Shown here: positions 14,301 through 24,579 of the stretch, one piece after another
Layout of the letters: each line of letters opens with the position of its first letter
Numbering within the stretch: position 1 is the stretch's first letter
Source of the DNA: Talpa occidentalis
Taxonomy: Eukaryota; Chordata; Mammalia; Eulipotyphla; Talpidae
Assembly: GCF_014898055.3 (NCBI RefSeq)
Contig: NW_023605194.1
Location: 61,853,361-61,917,360 of the forward strand
Direction: 5' to 3'
DNA: 64,000 nt
The notes under the pieces: generated by a model
Database searches by the model: none
What the model was told of the DNA's origin: nothing
What the model saw: the letters and a program-made list of their open reading frames with translations, nothing else
Position numbers and translations under genes: made by a program

Positions 14301-17300
14301 AATAAATAATCTGTATTGATCCCTTTATAGGCATTACTATCTTCTCTTCTGTATTTAAAGTCTCCATTAAAGAGAAAGAGTTAAGTACTTTTTTCTCTCT
14401 TTTTTTTTAGCCTCCACCAAACAATCCATCCCCATACCCCATCTACCTCCTTCCCCAAACTTCTCCACCATTTCCGTTATTCCCTCTGGTAAATATCTTC
14501 TTTTTCTGAGTCTAGATTTTTATTTCTTCATTGCTTGCATGTAATTGTTCTTTGAATATTTATATTCTTCAGATGAGTGAAGCCATCCAAATAATCACCT
14601 CAAGTTCCATCCATTTTGTGCCAAATGGCACCATTTCATCTTTCTTCACAGTTGTGTAATATTCCATTGAATATATGTTCCACAGTTTTTCTATCCATTC
14701 ATCTGTTGACGGGCACTTGGGTTCCATGATTTGGCAATTGTAAATAGTGCTACTGCATACGTAGGTGCAGAAAGATCATTTCATGTTAAATTTTTCATGT
14801 TATTTGGATATATCCTTAATAGTGGTGTTGTTGAGTCACATGGGACTTCCATTTGAGAAAGAGAAAGTGATGTGTTCACAAAGCACAAGAAACAGACAGC
14901 TGAAACAATTACTAATTTTAACTCATTTTATGCTACTTAATATCGCTGCCTATATTATTCTTGTCTGTTTTTAAAATCAAAGCCTTACATTAGGTCAAAC
15001 ATTTCTATGTTAAAATGGAATGCAAGATTTAAGATTAATCCTATATGCTCATTAATTTTTTGAAGCTGTAAAGGTTATTTTTTAATAATCAATTATGTGT
15101 TCATGTAAAATGTATTGATGAATATTTACTAACAGCAGAAAATCATATTTGTCAGTGCAGCTTTACAATGGCCTTGAGAGACATTTGCTGTATTTAATTT
15201 TTAACTAGAAAATATTTTAATGCATATATATAGTGTAAATAATAATATTTTTAAAGATTTATTTATTTATACAAGAACTTGGATATAGGCCAGAGGCATG
15301 GGAGGGTGAGAAGATTCACCAGAGACAGAGCAGGGAACAGAACAGGCAGACTGACTGAAATACATTACTGAGGGGAGCAGTAGACAAGACAGGAGAGGTC
15401 TGCCACGCCATGTGGGTATCCTCCTGGCCTGCTGGGAATTGAACCCATACTGCAGAGACTGCAGACAGCTTCACAGCGCTATGCTCAACCCGCTGCACCA
15501 CTGGGGAGGCCTGATAATATTTTAAAATAGAAATGACATGAACTTCAGTTTGAAATAAGTTCATATATAGTAGCACAAATTCATGATCCAGTGACTTCTG
15601 AGGTGTTCAAATTTGGCGCAATGCATTTTGATGGTACATGTTTTTATTTTATTTATTTATTTATTTATTTTTTTTTATAGAGGCATGCTTTATTTATTTG
15701 TTTGCTGGTTTGTTTGTTTGTTTTGTTTATACATGCACTGGGTACAGTCAGAAGCATGGGAGGGTGAGAGAATTCACCAGAGCCAGAGCGGGGAGCAGAG
15801 CAGGCAGAAGGACCGAAGTACACTGCTAAGGGGAGCAGCGGGCAGCAGGAGAGGTCTGCACTCCATGTGGGACCCTCCTCCGGTGGCCGGGGAGCAGCCG
15901 GGGATCGAACCGGCGCCGCAGAGGCCGCGGGCAGCTTCGCACCCCAGCGCTCAACCGCTGCGCCACCGGGGAGGCCCTGGTACATGTTTTTAATTATGGT
16001 TTTTAAAATGGCAAAATATATTTTGAAAAATAATGTTAAAATCAAATTTTTCGTGGACTTGCTGAGGAAACTGGTTTGAAAATTTAAACTGATAGCTGAA
16101 TTGGCAACATAGTAAATTATTTTTAGATTGACTGGCTTTTATATTTGAATCATATTGATTAATAAACATGCAATCATCATAGCATTCTTGAAATTTTTGT
16201 TATTGAATAACTGACTGACTTTTGCAATACATGGAGTAAAATTTTGGACAAATATTTTGCCTACAGAGTACTCTCTAAATAATAGCTTGAATCATAGTCT
16301 GGGTCAAGAGTATATACACTTAGAGTTGTTTGTTAGGATGGTAAGGAGTTATTTTTAGGTGTTTCTATGAGTATCTTATAAATACACAAAATGTATGCAT
16401 TTGTACATTGTTTAAATGTATTAGGAACTTCTAAAATGTATTCTTTGTTTTGAAGGACACTTTCTCTTTTCAGAAATTATGAGAAATTAGACTTTGACAC
16501 AGTCAGTGACTGCATAAATAAGTCCTGTTTAGTAAATCCTGCACTTTCAGTAAGGGATTTGAAAGACTTTTGCAAACCTAATTGTGCTGACAAAAAGAAT
16601 AAGATAGAATCAAATTAGGGCCTCCCTGGTGGTGCAGACAGCTGAGTGCCGCACTGTGAAGCTGTCTGCAGCCTCTGCAGTGCATGTTCGATCCCGGCCA
16701 GCCAGTGAGAATCCCACATGGCAAAGCAGACCTCTCCTGTCTTGCCCGCTGCTCCCCTCAGCAGTGTATTTCATCAGTCTGCCTGTTCTGTTTCCCGCTC
16801 TGTAGCTGGTGAATCCTCTCACCCTCCCACGCATCTGGCTTGTACCCCAGTTCTTGTATAAAAATAAATAAATCTTTTAAAAAAATAGAATCAAATTAAT
16901 TCACATTTTCCTTTTCACAATTGTTCTAATTACTCATAATATGGGACTGTGTTTGTTATTCAATAAATATTTAGGGGTTATTTGTTCTAATCAGTCATTC
17001 TGATACAAAGACAAAAATATCCAAAAGCATGAAGGAAAAATAGAAATCACACCATAGCATTTTGCTGTGTATCTATTGCTTTTCTTATTTATTCTATATA
17101 TATTCTATATATTCTTATTTATTATATATATGTATATATATTTCTTTAAAAAAATGATGTATTTATTTATGCATGCAAGAACTGGAATGTAAGCCAGAGT
17201 TGTGAGGGAGAAGGGGGGGATGTGTGTGAGAGGATTCACCAGAGACAGAGTGGGTGGCAGAACAGTCAGATCTACTGAGATAACTGCTGACAGGAGCAGC

Positions 17301-19373
17301 GGGAGAGACAGGAAAGGTCTGCTAGGCCATGTGGGTTAGCTCCCTGGCCAGCCTGCCGTATGCAACCAGGAAAGGCCTATGTTCCTTTTTCTTACCCTAT
17401 CAAAAGGAGATGAGGAACAAAGAAACCCACCTAGACTTCTCCCAGCAGACCCAGGACAAGGAGTGCATGTGTGCCATGTATACTTAGCAGCACTGTGACG
17501 GGCAAAGGAGTACCGTCTTACTTTTTTTTTTTTTTTTTCAGCTTTTTACTTCTAGGCAACTGAAAGCTTTTGACTGGGGAAGTCCTGCTCAGAACTTGGC
17601 TCATTTTCATCAGGTAAATAATTAGGTATAAACTATAAGTTATTTTCTTAGTAGGTTCAGATGATTTTGCTATAGATTAAGGCTCATCTTTAAAGCCTGA
17701 GAAACAGTAACCACCAGAAGAAGGACTACAATGAAGATCATGTTGACTAGGATCCTTATTGTCACAACCAACCAAATGGCTTTTCCCTGTTACCTATTTT
17801 TAACAACAGTTATCTTGGATAAGGCTAGAAAAATTGTCAGGCAGTAGAATAATTCATCATTGTTCAAGAGGAAAAATATTATAATATGCATGGCTCCATG
17901 CTTTCTTAAATAAGAAATAAATGTATAATATAGTGTGTTGTCCTAAAAATATTATTGTATTTGGGGAAGTATGACAAATATACAGCAATTAGGATAAAAT
18001 AGAAGATTTTTTTTCAAGTAGAAGTTAATTTTGGTAAAAATTGTATGAGATAATGACAAAAGTCTTAAAGGAATAGAACCCAGCTGACGTCTACCTTGAA
18101 GTTCATGCTTTTCCACCATATTTTTCAGTATTAGCGAAACCCTGCCATATGTGATTCACTCTTATAAAAGTCTGAAGTAAAATACAAAAATCAAATCCAA
18201 TAAAATCAAATTTGATCTTAACTGTAATATTTATCATTTATTGATAATCATACTGATAGTTACACAGCCACAGGAAATTTTGGTTAAAATTTAATGCTTT
18301 ATAAACAAAACTACCATTATTTCTATGAAATGTCTGCATACTCTGATTTAGAGCAAACTGTCTAGTTTTGATTTATAAATGATTTACTTCTAAGAAAAAA
18401 CTGTAATAGTTATTTTTTTCATACTCTGCTTCCATAGCAATAATGTTTTGAAATTTAGCTTCTTTTAAATAGTACTTGGCAACAGCCCTGCTGCCCGCCT
18501 GTGACCTGTGACCATGCAGGTGCTTCTCTTCACTGACCTCCCTTTGCAAAGCAGCAGAGGCAGCTCTCCCCCCAAGGCTGCCCTACTGTGACTATGCAGA
18601 AATCTTTTTTTTTTTTTAATTTTTCTAGAGGCATGTCTTATTTATTTATTTGTTTGTTTGTTTTGTTTATACATGCACTGGGTACAGTCAGAAGCACGGG
18701 AGGGTGAGAGAATTCACCATAGCCAGAGCGGGGAGCAGAGCAGGCAGAAGGACCAAAGTACACTGCTGAGGGGAGCAGCGGGCGGCAGGAGAGGTCTGCG
18801 CGCCATGTGGGACCCTCCTCTGGTGGCCGGGGAGCAGCCGGGGATCGAACTGGCGCCACAGAGGCCGCGGGCAGCTTCGCAACCCAGCGCTCAACCGCTG
18901 CGCCACCGGGGAGGCCCTATGCAGAAATCTCTTTTAGCAAACCTGTCCCTTTCTCAGGCAGCTTTTTCTGCCTGCTTGTGTCTGTGCAAATATTCTTTAC
19001 CTTTTCCTCCTTTTAATAATAAACCTGCCCCTTTGGATATAAAATAACTAAATAGTACTTAATCTTTAAAGAATTGGTGAATAATATTATCTCTGTATCA
19101 TTCCCCATGAAAACTGTTATTTTCACCTTTTATATTTAGACAGAATCTCCAGTGTACAATGTGTCAAATATGAATGTATCAACTGCTACTTGGAATGGTA
19201 ACAATGACTACTTGGCTGATCCTGAAGATGTCAGAGTTTTACTTTCTGAAATCACAAGGCACATTTACCACAAAACCATTTCTTACTACAATCATCTAGA
19301 CTTTTTGTTTGGATTAGATGTATATGATAAAGTTTATCGTGAAATCATTGATATTATGCAAAACAATCTATAA
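5195..19373 (+). CDS. LIPJ: Lipase family member J, coding exons 4-10 (5' end missing)
   Basis: Seven exons join in frame: 5195-5393, 5569-5678, 7188-7324, 8342-8488, 11488-11559, 17542-17613 and 19140-19373. Every intron is GT-AG. They encode about 323 residues ending in a stop at 19371-19373. The product is an alpha/beta-hydrolase of the acid lipase family (LIPA, LIPF, LIPJ, LIPK, LIPM, LIPN), which hydrolyses ester bonds of neutral lipids. The nucleophile elbow GHSQG is in the second exon here. The catalytic Asp lies in NDYLADPED and the catalytic His in YNHLDF, both in the last exon. Agreement with human LIPJ as I remember it is close throughout (for example [38 protein letters not shown]), closer than to LIPF or LIPK. 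The N-terminal 40-50 residues (the region with YWGYP) were not found in 1-5194 and probably lie upstream of the window. The substrate of LIPJ is not established; activity is inferred from the intact triad. Confidence 0.93.
5569..5678 (+). CDS. LIPJ: LIPJ exon 5 with catalytic serine
   Basis: A 110-bp exon between ctttttAG and ATTG|GTATGC. It encodes [15 protein letters not shown] and then [10 protein letters not shown]. The Ser of GHSQG is the nucleophile of the acid lipase family. The LIPF copy of this exon (41971-42080) has the same length. Confidence 0.94.
5679..7187 (+). other. LIPJ: LIPJ intron 5
   Basis: A 1.5-kb AT-rich intron with no SINE and no recognisable repeat unit or coding match by eye. 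It ends in a (TTTC)n pyrimidine tract feeding the acceptor. Confidence 0.7.
7188..7324 (+). CDS. LIPJ: LIPJ exon 6
   Basis: A 137-bp exon between tttctttcAG and TTCAAG|GTATGT. It encodes [15 protein letters not shown] and [12 protein letters not shown], leading into the cap domain. It is a useful intact reference for the damaged LIPF exon 6 at 46851. Confidence 0.94.
7749..8024 (-). repeat. tRNA-derived SINE in LIPJ intron 6
   Basis: Reverse copy with tail aaaagatttattaatgcatac and head gtgccatcaaggaggccc. It is flanked by caatacaac and caatacagc, a likely target duplication. Confidence 0.92.
8342..8488 (+). CDS. LIPJ: LIPJ exon 7, cap domain
   Basis: A 147-bp exon (49 codons) between ttattttacAG and AATATG|GTGAGA. 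It encodes [24 protein letters not shown] and [10 protein letters not shown]. This is the cap or lid region that covers the active site in gastric lipase. Cysteines typical of the family are present. Confidence 0.93.
8489..11487 (+). other. LIPJ: LIPJ intron 7
   Basis: A 3.0-kb AT-rich intron. Apart from the SINE at 9602 and an A-run at 9489-9506, I see nothing coding or structured. Confidence 0.65.
9602..9871 (-). repeat. tRNA-derived SINE, old subfamily
   Basis: Reverse copy with tail ttaaagatttatttatttg and head tgccaccagggatgccc. Flanking ctgaaagcaa on both sides marks a target duplication. Confidence 0.92.
11488..11559 (+). CDS. LIPJ: LIPJ exon 8
   Basis: A 72-bp in-frame exon (24 codons) between aaccctcAG and AGTCAG|GTATAA. 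It encodes [18 protein letters not shown] followed by ILHWSQ, one of the best-conserved blocks of the family. Confidence 0.94.
11587..11864 (-). repeat. tRNA-derived SINE, young subfamily
   Basis: Reverse copy with young-subfamily wording: acaagcactgggtacagtca, gagagaattcaccagagcc, ggatcgaaccggcgctgcag, accggggaggccc. Flanked by taaagtcactttc and taaagtcattttc. It sits just after LIPJ exon 8. Confidence 0.93.
12240..12850 (+). repeat. Interspersed repeat (probable LTR), copy A
   Basis: It shares gtgttcagccaagttgggct, agttcccagtgaccctccc and attcaggaagtcag with a second copy near 24860-25200 in the same orientation. The length and absence of coding suggest an LTR, but the family is not identified. 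Ends are approximate. Confidence 0.55.
12950..13275 (+). repeat. MaLR-type LTR (MLT1-like) 3' part
   Basis: Contains aggaatgtagttggtttctagaagctgg, gcctccaggaaagagtatagccctg, caccttgattttta and the terminal block aagtcactaaattggtggtaatttgttatggcag. This is the typical 3' half of mammalian ERVL-MaLR LTRs, an ancient class shared across placentals. Confidence 0.7.
13455..13945 (-). mobile_element. 5'-truncated LINE-1 3' end with 5' inversion
   Basis: The first part is the reverse complement of an L1 3' end: aaattttatttttatattcccc and ggcttatttcactgagcatg, then tgaatgctgagtaata. At about 13807 it switches to forward-strand L1 ORF2 3' sequence: cctatgtttatagcagcact and gatgactggatcaagaagat. This is a classic twin-priming structure. 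Flanks cattcaagaaaaattttt (about 13458) and cattcaagaaaattttgacc (13931) are the target duplication. Confidence 0.85.
14396..14870 (-). mobile_element. Older LINE-1 3' fragment
   Basis: Reverse orientation, more diverged than the element at 13455. It includes gagtgaagccatccaaataa, ttgtgtaatattccattgaa, ttctatccattcatctgttgac and aattgtaaatagtgctactg, all from the L1 ORF2 end and 3' UTR. Confidence 0.75.
15246..15512 (-). repeat. tRNA-derived SINE
   Basis: Reverse copy from taaagatttatttatttata to accactggggaggcct. Flanked by aataatatttt and ataatatttt. Confidence 0.92.
15647..15977 (-). repeat. tRNA-derived SINE, young subfamily, long tail
   Basis: Reverse copy with an unusual tail of (ATTT) and (TTTG) repeats and a long-form head including ggccggggagcagccgggga. 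Target duplication tggtacatgttttta at 15632 and 15978. It is nearly the same length and wording as the copies at 18608 and 45864, so this is a recently active subfamily. Confidence 0.94.
16618..16886 (+). repeat. tRNA-derived SINE
   Basis: Forward copy starting gggcctccctggtggtgcag and ending aaaataaataaatcttttaaaaaa, flanked by atagaatcaaatta on both sides (16604 and 16886). Confidence 0.93.
17140..17380 (-). repeat. tRNA-derived SINE, degraded
   Basis: Reverse copy from aaaaatgatgtatttattta through gagaggattcaccagagaca to ggccagcctgccg. The tRNA head is rearranged or partly deleted. It lies about 160 bp before LIPJ exon 9. Confidence 0.8.
17542..17613 (+). CDS. LIPJ: LIPJ exon 9
   Basis: A 72-bp exon preceded by a long pyrimidine tract and AG, with donor CATCAG|GTAAAT. 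It encodes [18 protein letters not shown] and then LAHFHQ. The AFDWGSP block is diagnostic for acid lipases. Confidence 0.94.
17614..19139 (+). other. LIPJ: LIPJ intron 9
   Basis: A 1.5-kb intron containing one young SINE (18608-18917). The rest is AT-rich with no recognised element. Confidence 0.7.
18608..18917 (-). repeat. tRNA-derived SINE, young subfamily
   Basis: Reverse, long-form head with the extra ggggagcagccggggatcga segment. Target duplication tatgcagaaatct at 18594 and 18919. Confidence 0.94.
19140..19373 (+). CDS. LIPJ: LIPJ exon 10, catalytic Asp and His, stop
   Basis: A terminal coding segment of 77 codons plus TAA after acceptor tttatatttAG. It contains [20 protein letters not shown] (catalytic Asp) and [17 protein letters not shown] (catalytic His), ending in IMQNNL. 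The length equals that of the LIPF exon 10 at 54677. Confidence 0.94.
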   Translation, partial: TESPVYNVSNMNVSTATWNGNNDYLADPEDVRVLLSEITRHIYHKTISYYNHLDFLFGLDVYDKVYREIIDIMQNNL

Positions 19374-19451
19374 AGAACCGTGACAATCTGTGTTGGAGGA
19401 TCTATACAATTTTATTTAAACTGAGTGTTTTTTTTCTTACTTTCTTATCAA

Positions 19452-19457
19452 AATAAA
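19452..19457 (+). terminator. LIPJ: LIPJ polyadenylation signal AATAAA
   Basis: A canonical AATAAA lies 79 bp after the LIPJ stop codon and is followed by T-rich sequence (cattttttcctattttt). It gives a short 3' UTR of roughly 100 nt. This is inferred from position; there is no transcript evidence. Confidence 0.75.
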
Positions 19458-19909
19458 GTCTGAACATTTTTTCCTATTTTTCTTCGTTGCCCCTAGGCTT
19501 TTCATTCATTAAATCAGTAAGATTTACTTTATCAGGAAATGGAAGATAATAACTCAACCTTTCTAAAGAAGTTTGTTGAGTTTCTAAATAAAATATAAAT
19601 AACAAAAAATATAAACAACAATCTTAAATATTGTCAATTCTAAGATATAACTTTTTGAGATCGGTGGGTTTTTTTCCTTCAAAGAATGATGAATATGTTA
19701 TGAAAAAAGTTGGAAGAATATTTGCTGATGTGAAAACTAATTTTTCTCTATGCTGAATGAAGAGTAAAAACACTTTCTGAGCTATGTGAGAGAATTTGGG
19801 GGAGAAGAAAGAGAACTTGTATACATACGTATTATTGCTTCCCACAGGCCCACTCATGGTCAGTCCCAGAATTAGGAAGAGCACGGAAACCATGGAGAAA
19901 TTGTGCCTC

Positions 19910-20174
19910 ATTTTTTTTTAAAGATTTATTTATGTATATAAAAACTGGGGTACAGGCCAGAGGTGCAGGGGGTGAGAGGACTCACCAGAGACAGGGTGGG
20001 GAGCATAATAGGCAGACTGACTGAAATATACTGCTGAGGGGAGCAGCAGGTGAGACAGGTGAGGTCCACTGTGCCATGTGGGTAGCTCCCTGGTTGGCCG
20101 GGGATGGGGATCGAACTCGTGCTGCAGAGGCTTCATGGTGCTGTGCTTAACCCCTTGTGCCACCAGGGAGGCCA
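19910..20174 (-). repeat. tRNA-derived SINE, old subfamily
   Basis: Reverse copy from ttaaagatttatttatgtata to gccaccagggaggcc; flanks tgcctcattttttt and tgccttatttttg. Confidence 0.92.
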
Positions 20175-20214
20175 TGCCTTATTTTTGATGAGTAGCCTGG
20201 AGAGATTGCAGCTG

Positions 20215-20490
20215 CCTTTTCACCTTACGTGTGGGAAGAGTAGCAATAGTTGAGATGTACTCCTAGGTGAATAAATCTGATGGTACCACTGTACCCCATT
20301 AAAGCCAAGAATCCCCCACCTTTTCTTGCAATTGTTCTTCCAAAGACTCTGCCCACCCAGCCCTCTTCCCAGGTGTACTTCCATTCAGTTTCTAATAAAC
20401 TTTGTCTTGTTTTGCTTAGATGTTGCTTTGAATTCTTTCATGGTCATGGTCAAGGACCAAAGAACTCCAAAAGCTGAAGCATAAACCACA
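20215..20490 (+). repeat. LTR-like fragment (gamma-type U5 end)
   Basis: It carries cccagccctcttcccagg, then an AATAAA-type signal in tctaataaactttgtcttg, then tgaattctttcatggtcatgg. The order fits the R-U5 part of an ERV1-type LTR. It resembles the LTR-like end at 29860. The family was not identified. Confidence 0.5.
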
Positions 20491-22245
20491 TGTTACAAGG
20501 AAATCTTAAGGACTTTTTACATTAAAATATTAATATTTTAAAACCTTAAAGAAATTATTCCCTTAATAATTAACTTTAAACATTGCAAAAAAATTATAGT
20601 AATAATATTACTCACATTCTCCCCAAATTTCCAAATTAACATAGTAAATAGAGTTGGGTGCTACAAAATACAACTAATTAAATATGTAACTTACCAAAAG
20701 TTTCCACTGATTTTTACTTACTTATTGATTTGTTAGCTCTGATTAGTATTCTACTCCAGTTGAATTTTTCCATTAGATTTCAGGTTCTTAAGATGAAATA
20801 ATGTCTGCTAATATTTCTTCGCAGAGTCACATTATAATGTATTTGTCATTTAACTTAGCAGGATTCATTCTTCAAAGGTTTTTGCATTACACACATTTAG
20901 TACTTTTCAAGAACTTTGAATGTATTTTTCGTGTTTTAGAGTTGTCAAGTTTCTTTTACTAATATAGTGTTCCACAGGTGGGAGCAGGAGTTTTGGGGTG
21001 ATGGATAGAGTTAGTTAAATTAGTTACAGACTGAATGGTGTCCTATCAGCCACAATCAGAAAGCCATACTCTGAACCAGGAGGTCATTTTCACAGAGGAA
21101 GTTTTGTATTAGAAAGTGGTGCCGTGTCTGGAGTATAGCAGCCAGTATTCAGAAAATGTTGCCTCCTTGAGTGGCAAGGAAAAAAGAGCATATAGGAAAG
21201 AAGGTAATGTAGGAACTTCAATAGAGGTGAGAGTTTCCTCATTCAGAATTCTCAAAGGCTGCTGGGCAGTCTAAGGGTAGTCAATAATAAGACTATTGAC
21301 AGTTATTTCTGGAATAACTGTTCTTTTTGGCCTTGTCAATTAAATGGCTCTCTGGTGTTGTTAGACACTAATATCAGCATCCTTGAAAGGAACAGACATA
21401 TTTCATTGAACACTAGCTATCCATCGTCATGGCCCTGAAAAATGCAGTACAGTGGCTTGTAGGGAAGGGTCATATTCCTGATTCAGGCCTGACCAGATAG
21501 TAAAAAATATCAAGAGATAGAAAATAAGTACCTTGAATCAGTAATGAAATAACCCAACTTTCCATGGCGGATCTGCCTTTCTACATTATAATAAAGCATC
21601 TGTGGATTAGTATCTAGAAATGTTACTTGTGAAAATATGAATCAGAGTGAAAAGGAGGATAGGTCTCATCAATGCAGTATCTTCCCCTGTATTTGTTGAT
21701 GAAAACTTAAATCCTTGACATAGGAAGCACCTACACTAGGAATTGTCCGAGATCACTGCAGGCTAAATTTTAATAAAAAATTAATATAAAACATTCAGTT
21801 AAAATAAAAAATAGAAATATCATTGGTGTTTTTATGTTCATTTTACTGAAAAATAGGTAAAATAGAATGTCTGATTCAAATATGTTATTTTGAAATCCAA
21901 GTATCTTTTCTCCTGTCTGAAGCCTTTCAATCACCAATGAAACAGAATATTGGCTAACAGTATTAGGAAAATGAAAACTTGGGTCAGAAAGCTCAAAATT
22001 TCAGTGTATTAAGATTTTTGAAAGCCCAGCTAGCTCATTTTATATATTAATTGACCTAAAATGAATTCATGCATTAAAAATTCTCTTTTATGAAACTGGT
22101 GCATAAAGGCAGTCCCTTCCTTGACTTTTCAGGAGATAGAAAAGAGCTGTTATTCTCTCAGTAGGTGAGAACATTCTACCAAAGCCTTATCTACCCACTG
22201 AGTTTATTAGGCCTGGGCAGGAGTAAAGATTAAGGATTAGGTAAT
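20490..22245. other. Intergenic, nothing recognised
   Basis: AT-rich sequence with no ORF of note. A segment near 21040-21480 is less AT-rich and may be an old repeat, but I cannot name it. Confidence 0.5.
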
Positions 22246-22248
22246 ATT

Positions 22249-22258
22249 TTTTTAAGAT

Positions 22259-22305
<47 letters not shown>

Positions 22306-22463
22306 TACAAGCACTGGGTATAGTGAGAAGCGCAGGAGGGTGAGAGAATTCACCAGAGCGGGGAGCAGAACAGGCAGACTGACGAAGTATACTGCTGAGG
22401 GGAGCAGCGGGTGGTGCTGCATCGCAGCCCAGCGCTCAACTGCTGCGCCACCGGGGAGGCCCT
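22249..22463 (-). repeat. tRNA-derived SINE, young subfamily, internal deletion, long tail
   Basis: Reverse copy with 12 tandem ATTT-type units in the tail (22258-22304). The head and body join directly (gcagcgggtggtgctgcatcgcag), with the middle missing. Target duplication taggtaatatttt at 22239 and 22463. Confidence 0.92.
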
Positions 22464-22498
22464 AGGTAATATTTTCAAGCTCTCTTAGAATTCCCATG

Positions 22499-22945
22499 TG
22501 TAAGGTCAGGAATGGACACGGAGCAGGTTTTCTATGATCCAGCAGACCAGGTAAAGAAGGAGTCCTAGAGAGTCCTCAGTGGGTTTTATGCAGGTCTTTT
22601 ATTGGGATTCACCAGGTACACAGCAGTCAGGGGTACTGGGGGGCCGGGAGGCTGGCAGTTCTCCCAGCCCCCAGCAAGTCTTCACTCTATCTGGGCTCTC
22701 CGGCCTTCTCTGCTTCTCTCTCGGCTGCTTCTTTCGGCTTCTGCTGCTTCTCGGCTTCTTCTATTGGCATCCCTGTGACGCCGCCCTTAAAAAGCACAAT
22801 CTTAGCCCAGGTGAATCCCATCTACCTCTGCCCACACCCTACTCCAGGTGCCCGCCATCAGGCATGCATTCAGGACCACAAGGATCCATCATCTATCTTG
22901 ATGGCGGGAGGGCAGAAAAGCCTGACATTTTTTCCTTACCCTACA
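22499..22945 (-). repeat. 3' LTR of the compact ERV
   Basis: It starts tgtaaggtcaggaatggac and ends ccttaccctaca on the + strand. The minus-strand AATAAA is at 22598-22603. It differs from the partner LTR at only a small number of sites, which implies a fairly recent insertion. Confidence 0.85.
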
Positions 22946-24133
22946 GTCCACCCCCTCGGGGTTTGCTGCCATATAGTCTATATATATACAATTTTCTTAG
23001 CAAACATAAACAATGCAGCCATGGCCCACAAAAGCAAATACATCACAATATAACAACAAAATACAACAGAACACAAATAAGTCCAGGCAGGGCCCCAACC
23101 TAGTGCAAAAAACAATTATTGGTACCAGCAGATGAGCCAACAAATCTGCTGCCGAAGGCACTGCTCATACGAGGAAGGGGAACCACTCATGGCATCTACT
23201 GTAACACACCAGGAGCTGTCAGTCTTCCTGACCATCTCTGGCTGTAGTCTCCGCTATAAGCCACACACCACATCCACCCCCAGGATGCACTAGCTCTGGG
23301 ATTGGCGATTCTATTCTGTTGGGGGTAATCGCCAACCCTCAGGGTTTCTGTCTGCAGTCGCTCCAACACTCGGCTTTCATAGCCACCCATGCGACTCGCA
23401 GACCCCTGCACTCAAGCCAACCCACTGCACAAGCACATGGGTCGGGGATCCAAACTTTACATTTGGCTTGGGCTCCACCCCAGGCCACGTTCCCCACCCG
23501 TCCCCCAAGGACGGGTTCCTCAGCAACTCACCCTCACTTGACAACGAGCAGGGCATCACCCACAGGTGATTTTATGAGACTTACTGGTCTTCAGCATACT
23601 GAGGCTGCTTAACAGCCGCTGAGGGCTTCTCAACTTAGCATCAGCACCAGCTTTTGCCTTCTCAGTTGGCTTTTCTCCTCCAACATAGGCATATATAGGC
23701 TGCTTTTGGCCATCATGGCTCACTGGCCACCCCCAGATTCCCAAAAAAAATAAATAACCTGCCAAGATCCTCCGCCTTCTGGCAGGATTGTCAGTTCAAG
23801 TTCATCAGTCTGAGTTCATCAGTCCAAGTCCATTAGGCCAAATCCATTGGCCTCTCCCTGAATCAGCACTGGTGAGCTCCGAATCGTGGTCCTCTCCTCC
23901 CCAACGATTCTGCTGCCTCAGGGGTCGTTGGCTGGTCCTTTTGGGTGTCATTTGCTGGTCTTCTCGGGCGTCTCCCCCTCCAGGCGTGGTCTTATTGCGT
24001 AGCTCCACCCTCTATGCCACCATGGCATCTCCAGTGCTGTCACAGGCAAACAGTCTGTTACTCCTTAGTCCCTCCAGGTCTTCGGAGGACTCCATACCTG
24101 TCTGCATGGATCATCTTGCCGACTTACGCCAAT

Positions 24134-24579
24134 TGTAGGGTCAGGAATGGACACGGTGCAGGTGTTCTATGATCCAGCAGACTAGGTAAAGAAGGAGTCC
24201 ACTGAGAGTCCTCAGTGGGTTTTATGCAGGTCTTTTATTGGGATTCACCCGGTACACAGCAGGCAGGGGTGCTGGGGGGTTGGGAGACTGGCAGTCCTCC
24301 CAGCCCCCAGCAAGTCTTCACTCTATCTGGGCTCTCCGGCCTTCTCTGCTTCTCTCTCGGCTGCTTCTTTCGGCTTCTGCTGCTTCTCGGCTTCTTCTAT
24401 TGGTGTCCCTGTGACGCTGCCCTTAAAAGCCCCGTCTCAGCTCAGGTGAATCCCATCTACCTCTGCCCACACCCTACTCCAGGTGCCCGCCATCAGGCAT
24501 GCATTCAGGACCGCAAGGATCCATCATCTATCCTGATGGCAGGAGGGCAGAAAAGCCTGACATTTTTCCTTACCCTATA
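24134..24579 (-). repeat. 5' LTR of the compact ERV
   Basis: It starts tgtagggtcaggaatggac and ends ttaccctata on the + strand, followed by ccatg. It carries the same TC-rich ctctctcggctgcttctttc block as its partner. Confidence 0.85.

Larger units (their letters stand above)
11865..17541 (+). other. LIPJ: LIPJ intron 8 remainder
   Basis: A repeat-rich 5.7-kb stretch: LTR-like pieces at 12240-13280, L1 ends at 13450-13940 and 14396-14870, and SINEs at 15246, 15647, 16618 and 17140. No exon-like sequence was found between them. Confidence 0.65.
22499..24579 (-). mobile_element. Compact endogenous retroviral element with two LTRs
   Basis: Two closely similar direct repeats of about 446 bp (22499-22945 and 24134-24579), both bounded by TG at the left, flank only 1.19 kb of internal sequence. 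The 5-bp duplication ccatg lies on both sides (22494-22498 and 24580-24584). Sense is minus: AATAAAAG lies on the minus strand in both LTRs. A TTGGCG primer-site-like stretch follows the 5' LTR, and a purine-rich GAGGGGGTGG precedes the 3' LTR. The interior has only short broken frames and no recognisable gag, protease, reverse transcriptase or envelope motif, so it is probably non-autonomous or internally deleted. Confidence 0.85.

Noticed and set aside
15613..16045. Overlapping 126-codon frames on both strands
   Set aside because: They lie inside a young SINE and its tail; similar frames recur at every young SINE copy (18658, 45953, 48149) and reflect its GC-rich head.
22258..22304. (ATTT)n tandem array as a possible satellite or CRISPR-like array
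   Set aside because: It is the expanded tail of a SINE; similar arrays occur at 45870, 51500 and 63493, always at SINE tails.
22579..23103. 174-codon forward frame
   Set aside because: It starts in an LTR and is repeated at 24215 in the paired LTR; it is antisense to the element and shows no protein motif.
23196..24172. Cluster of short frames on both strands in the compact LTR element
   Set aside because: None shows a recognisable gag, protease, polymerase or envelope motif; treated as non-coding interior.
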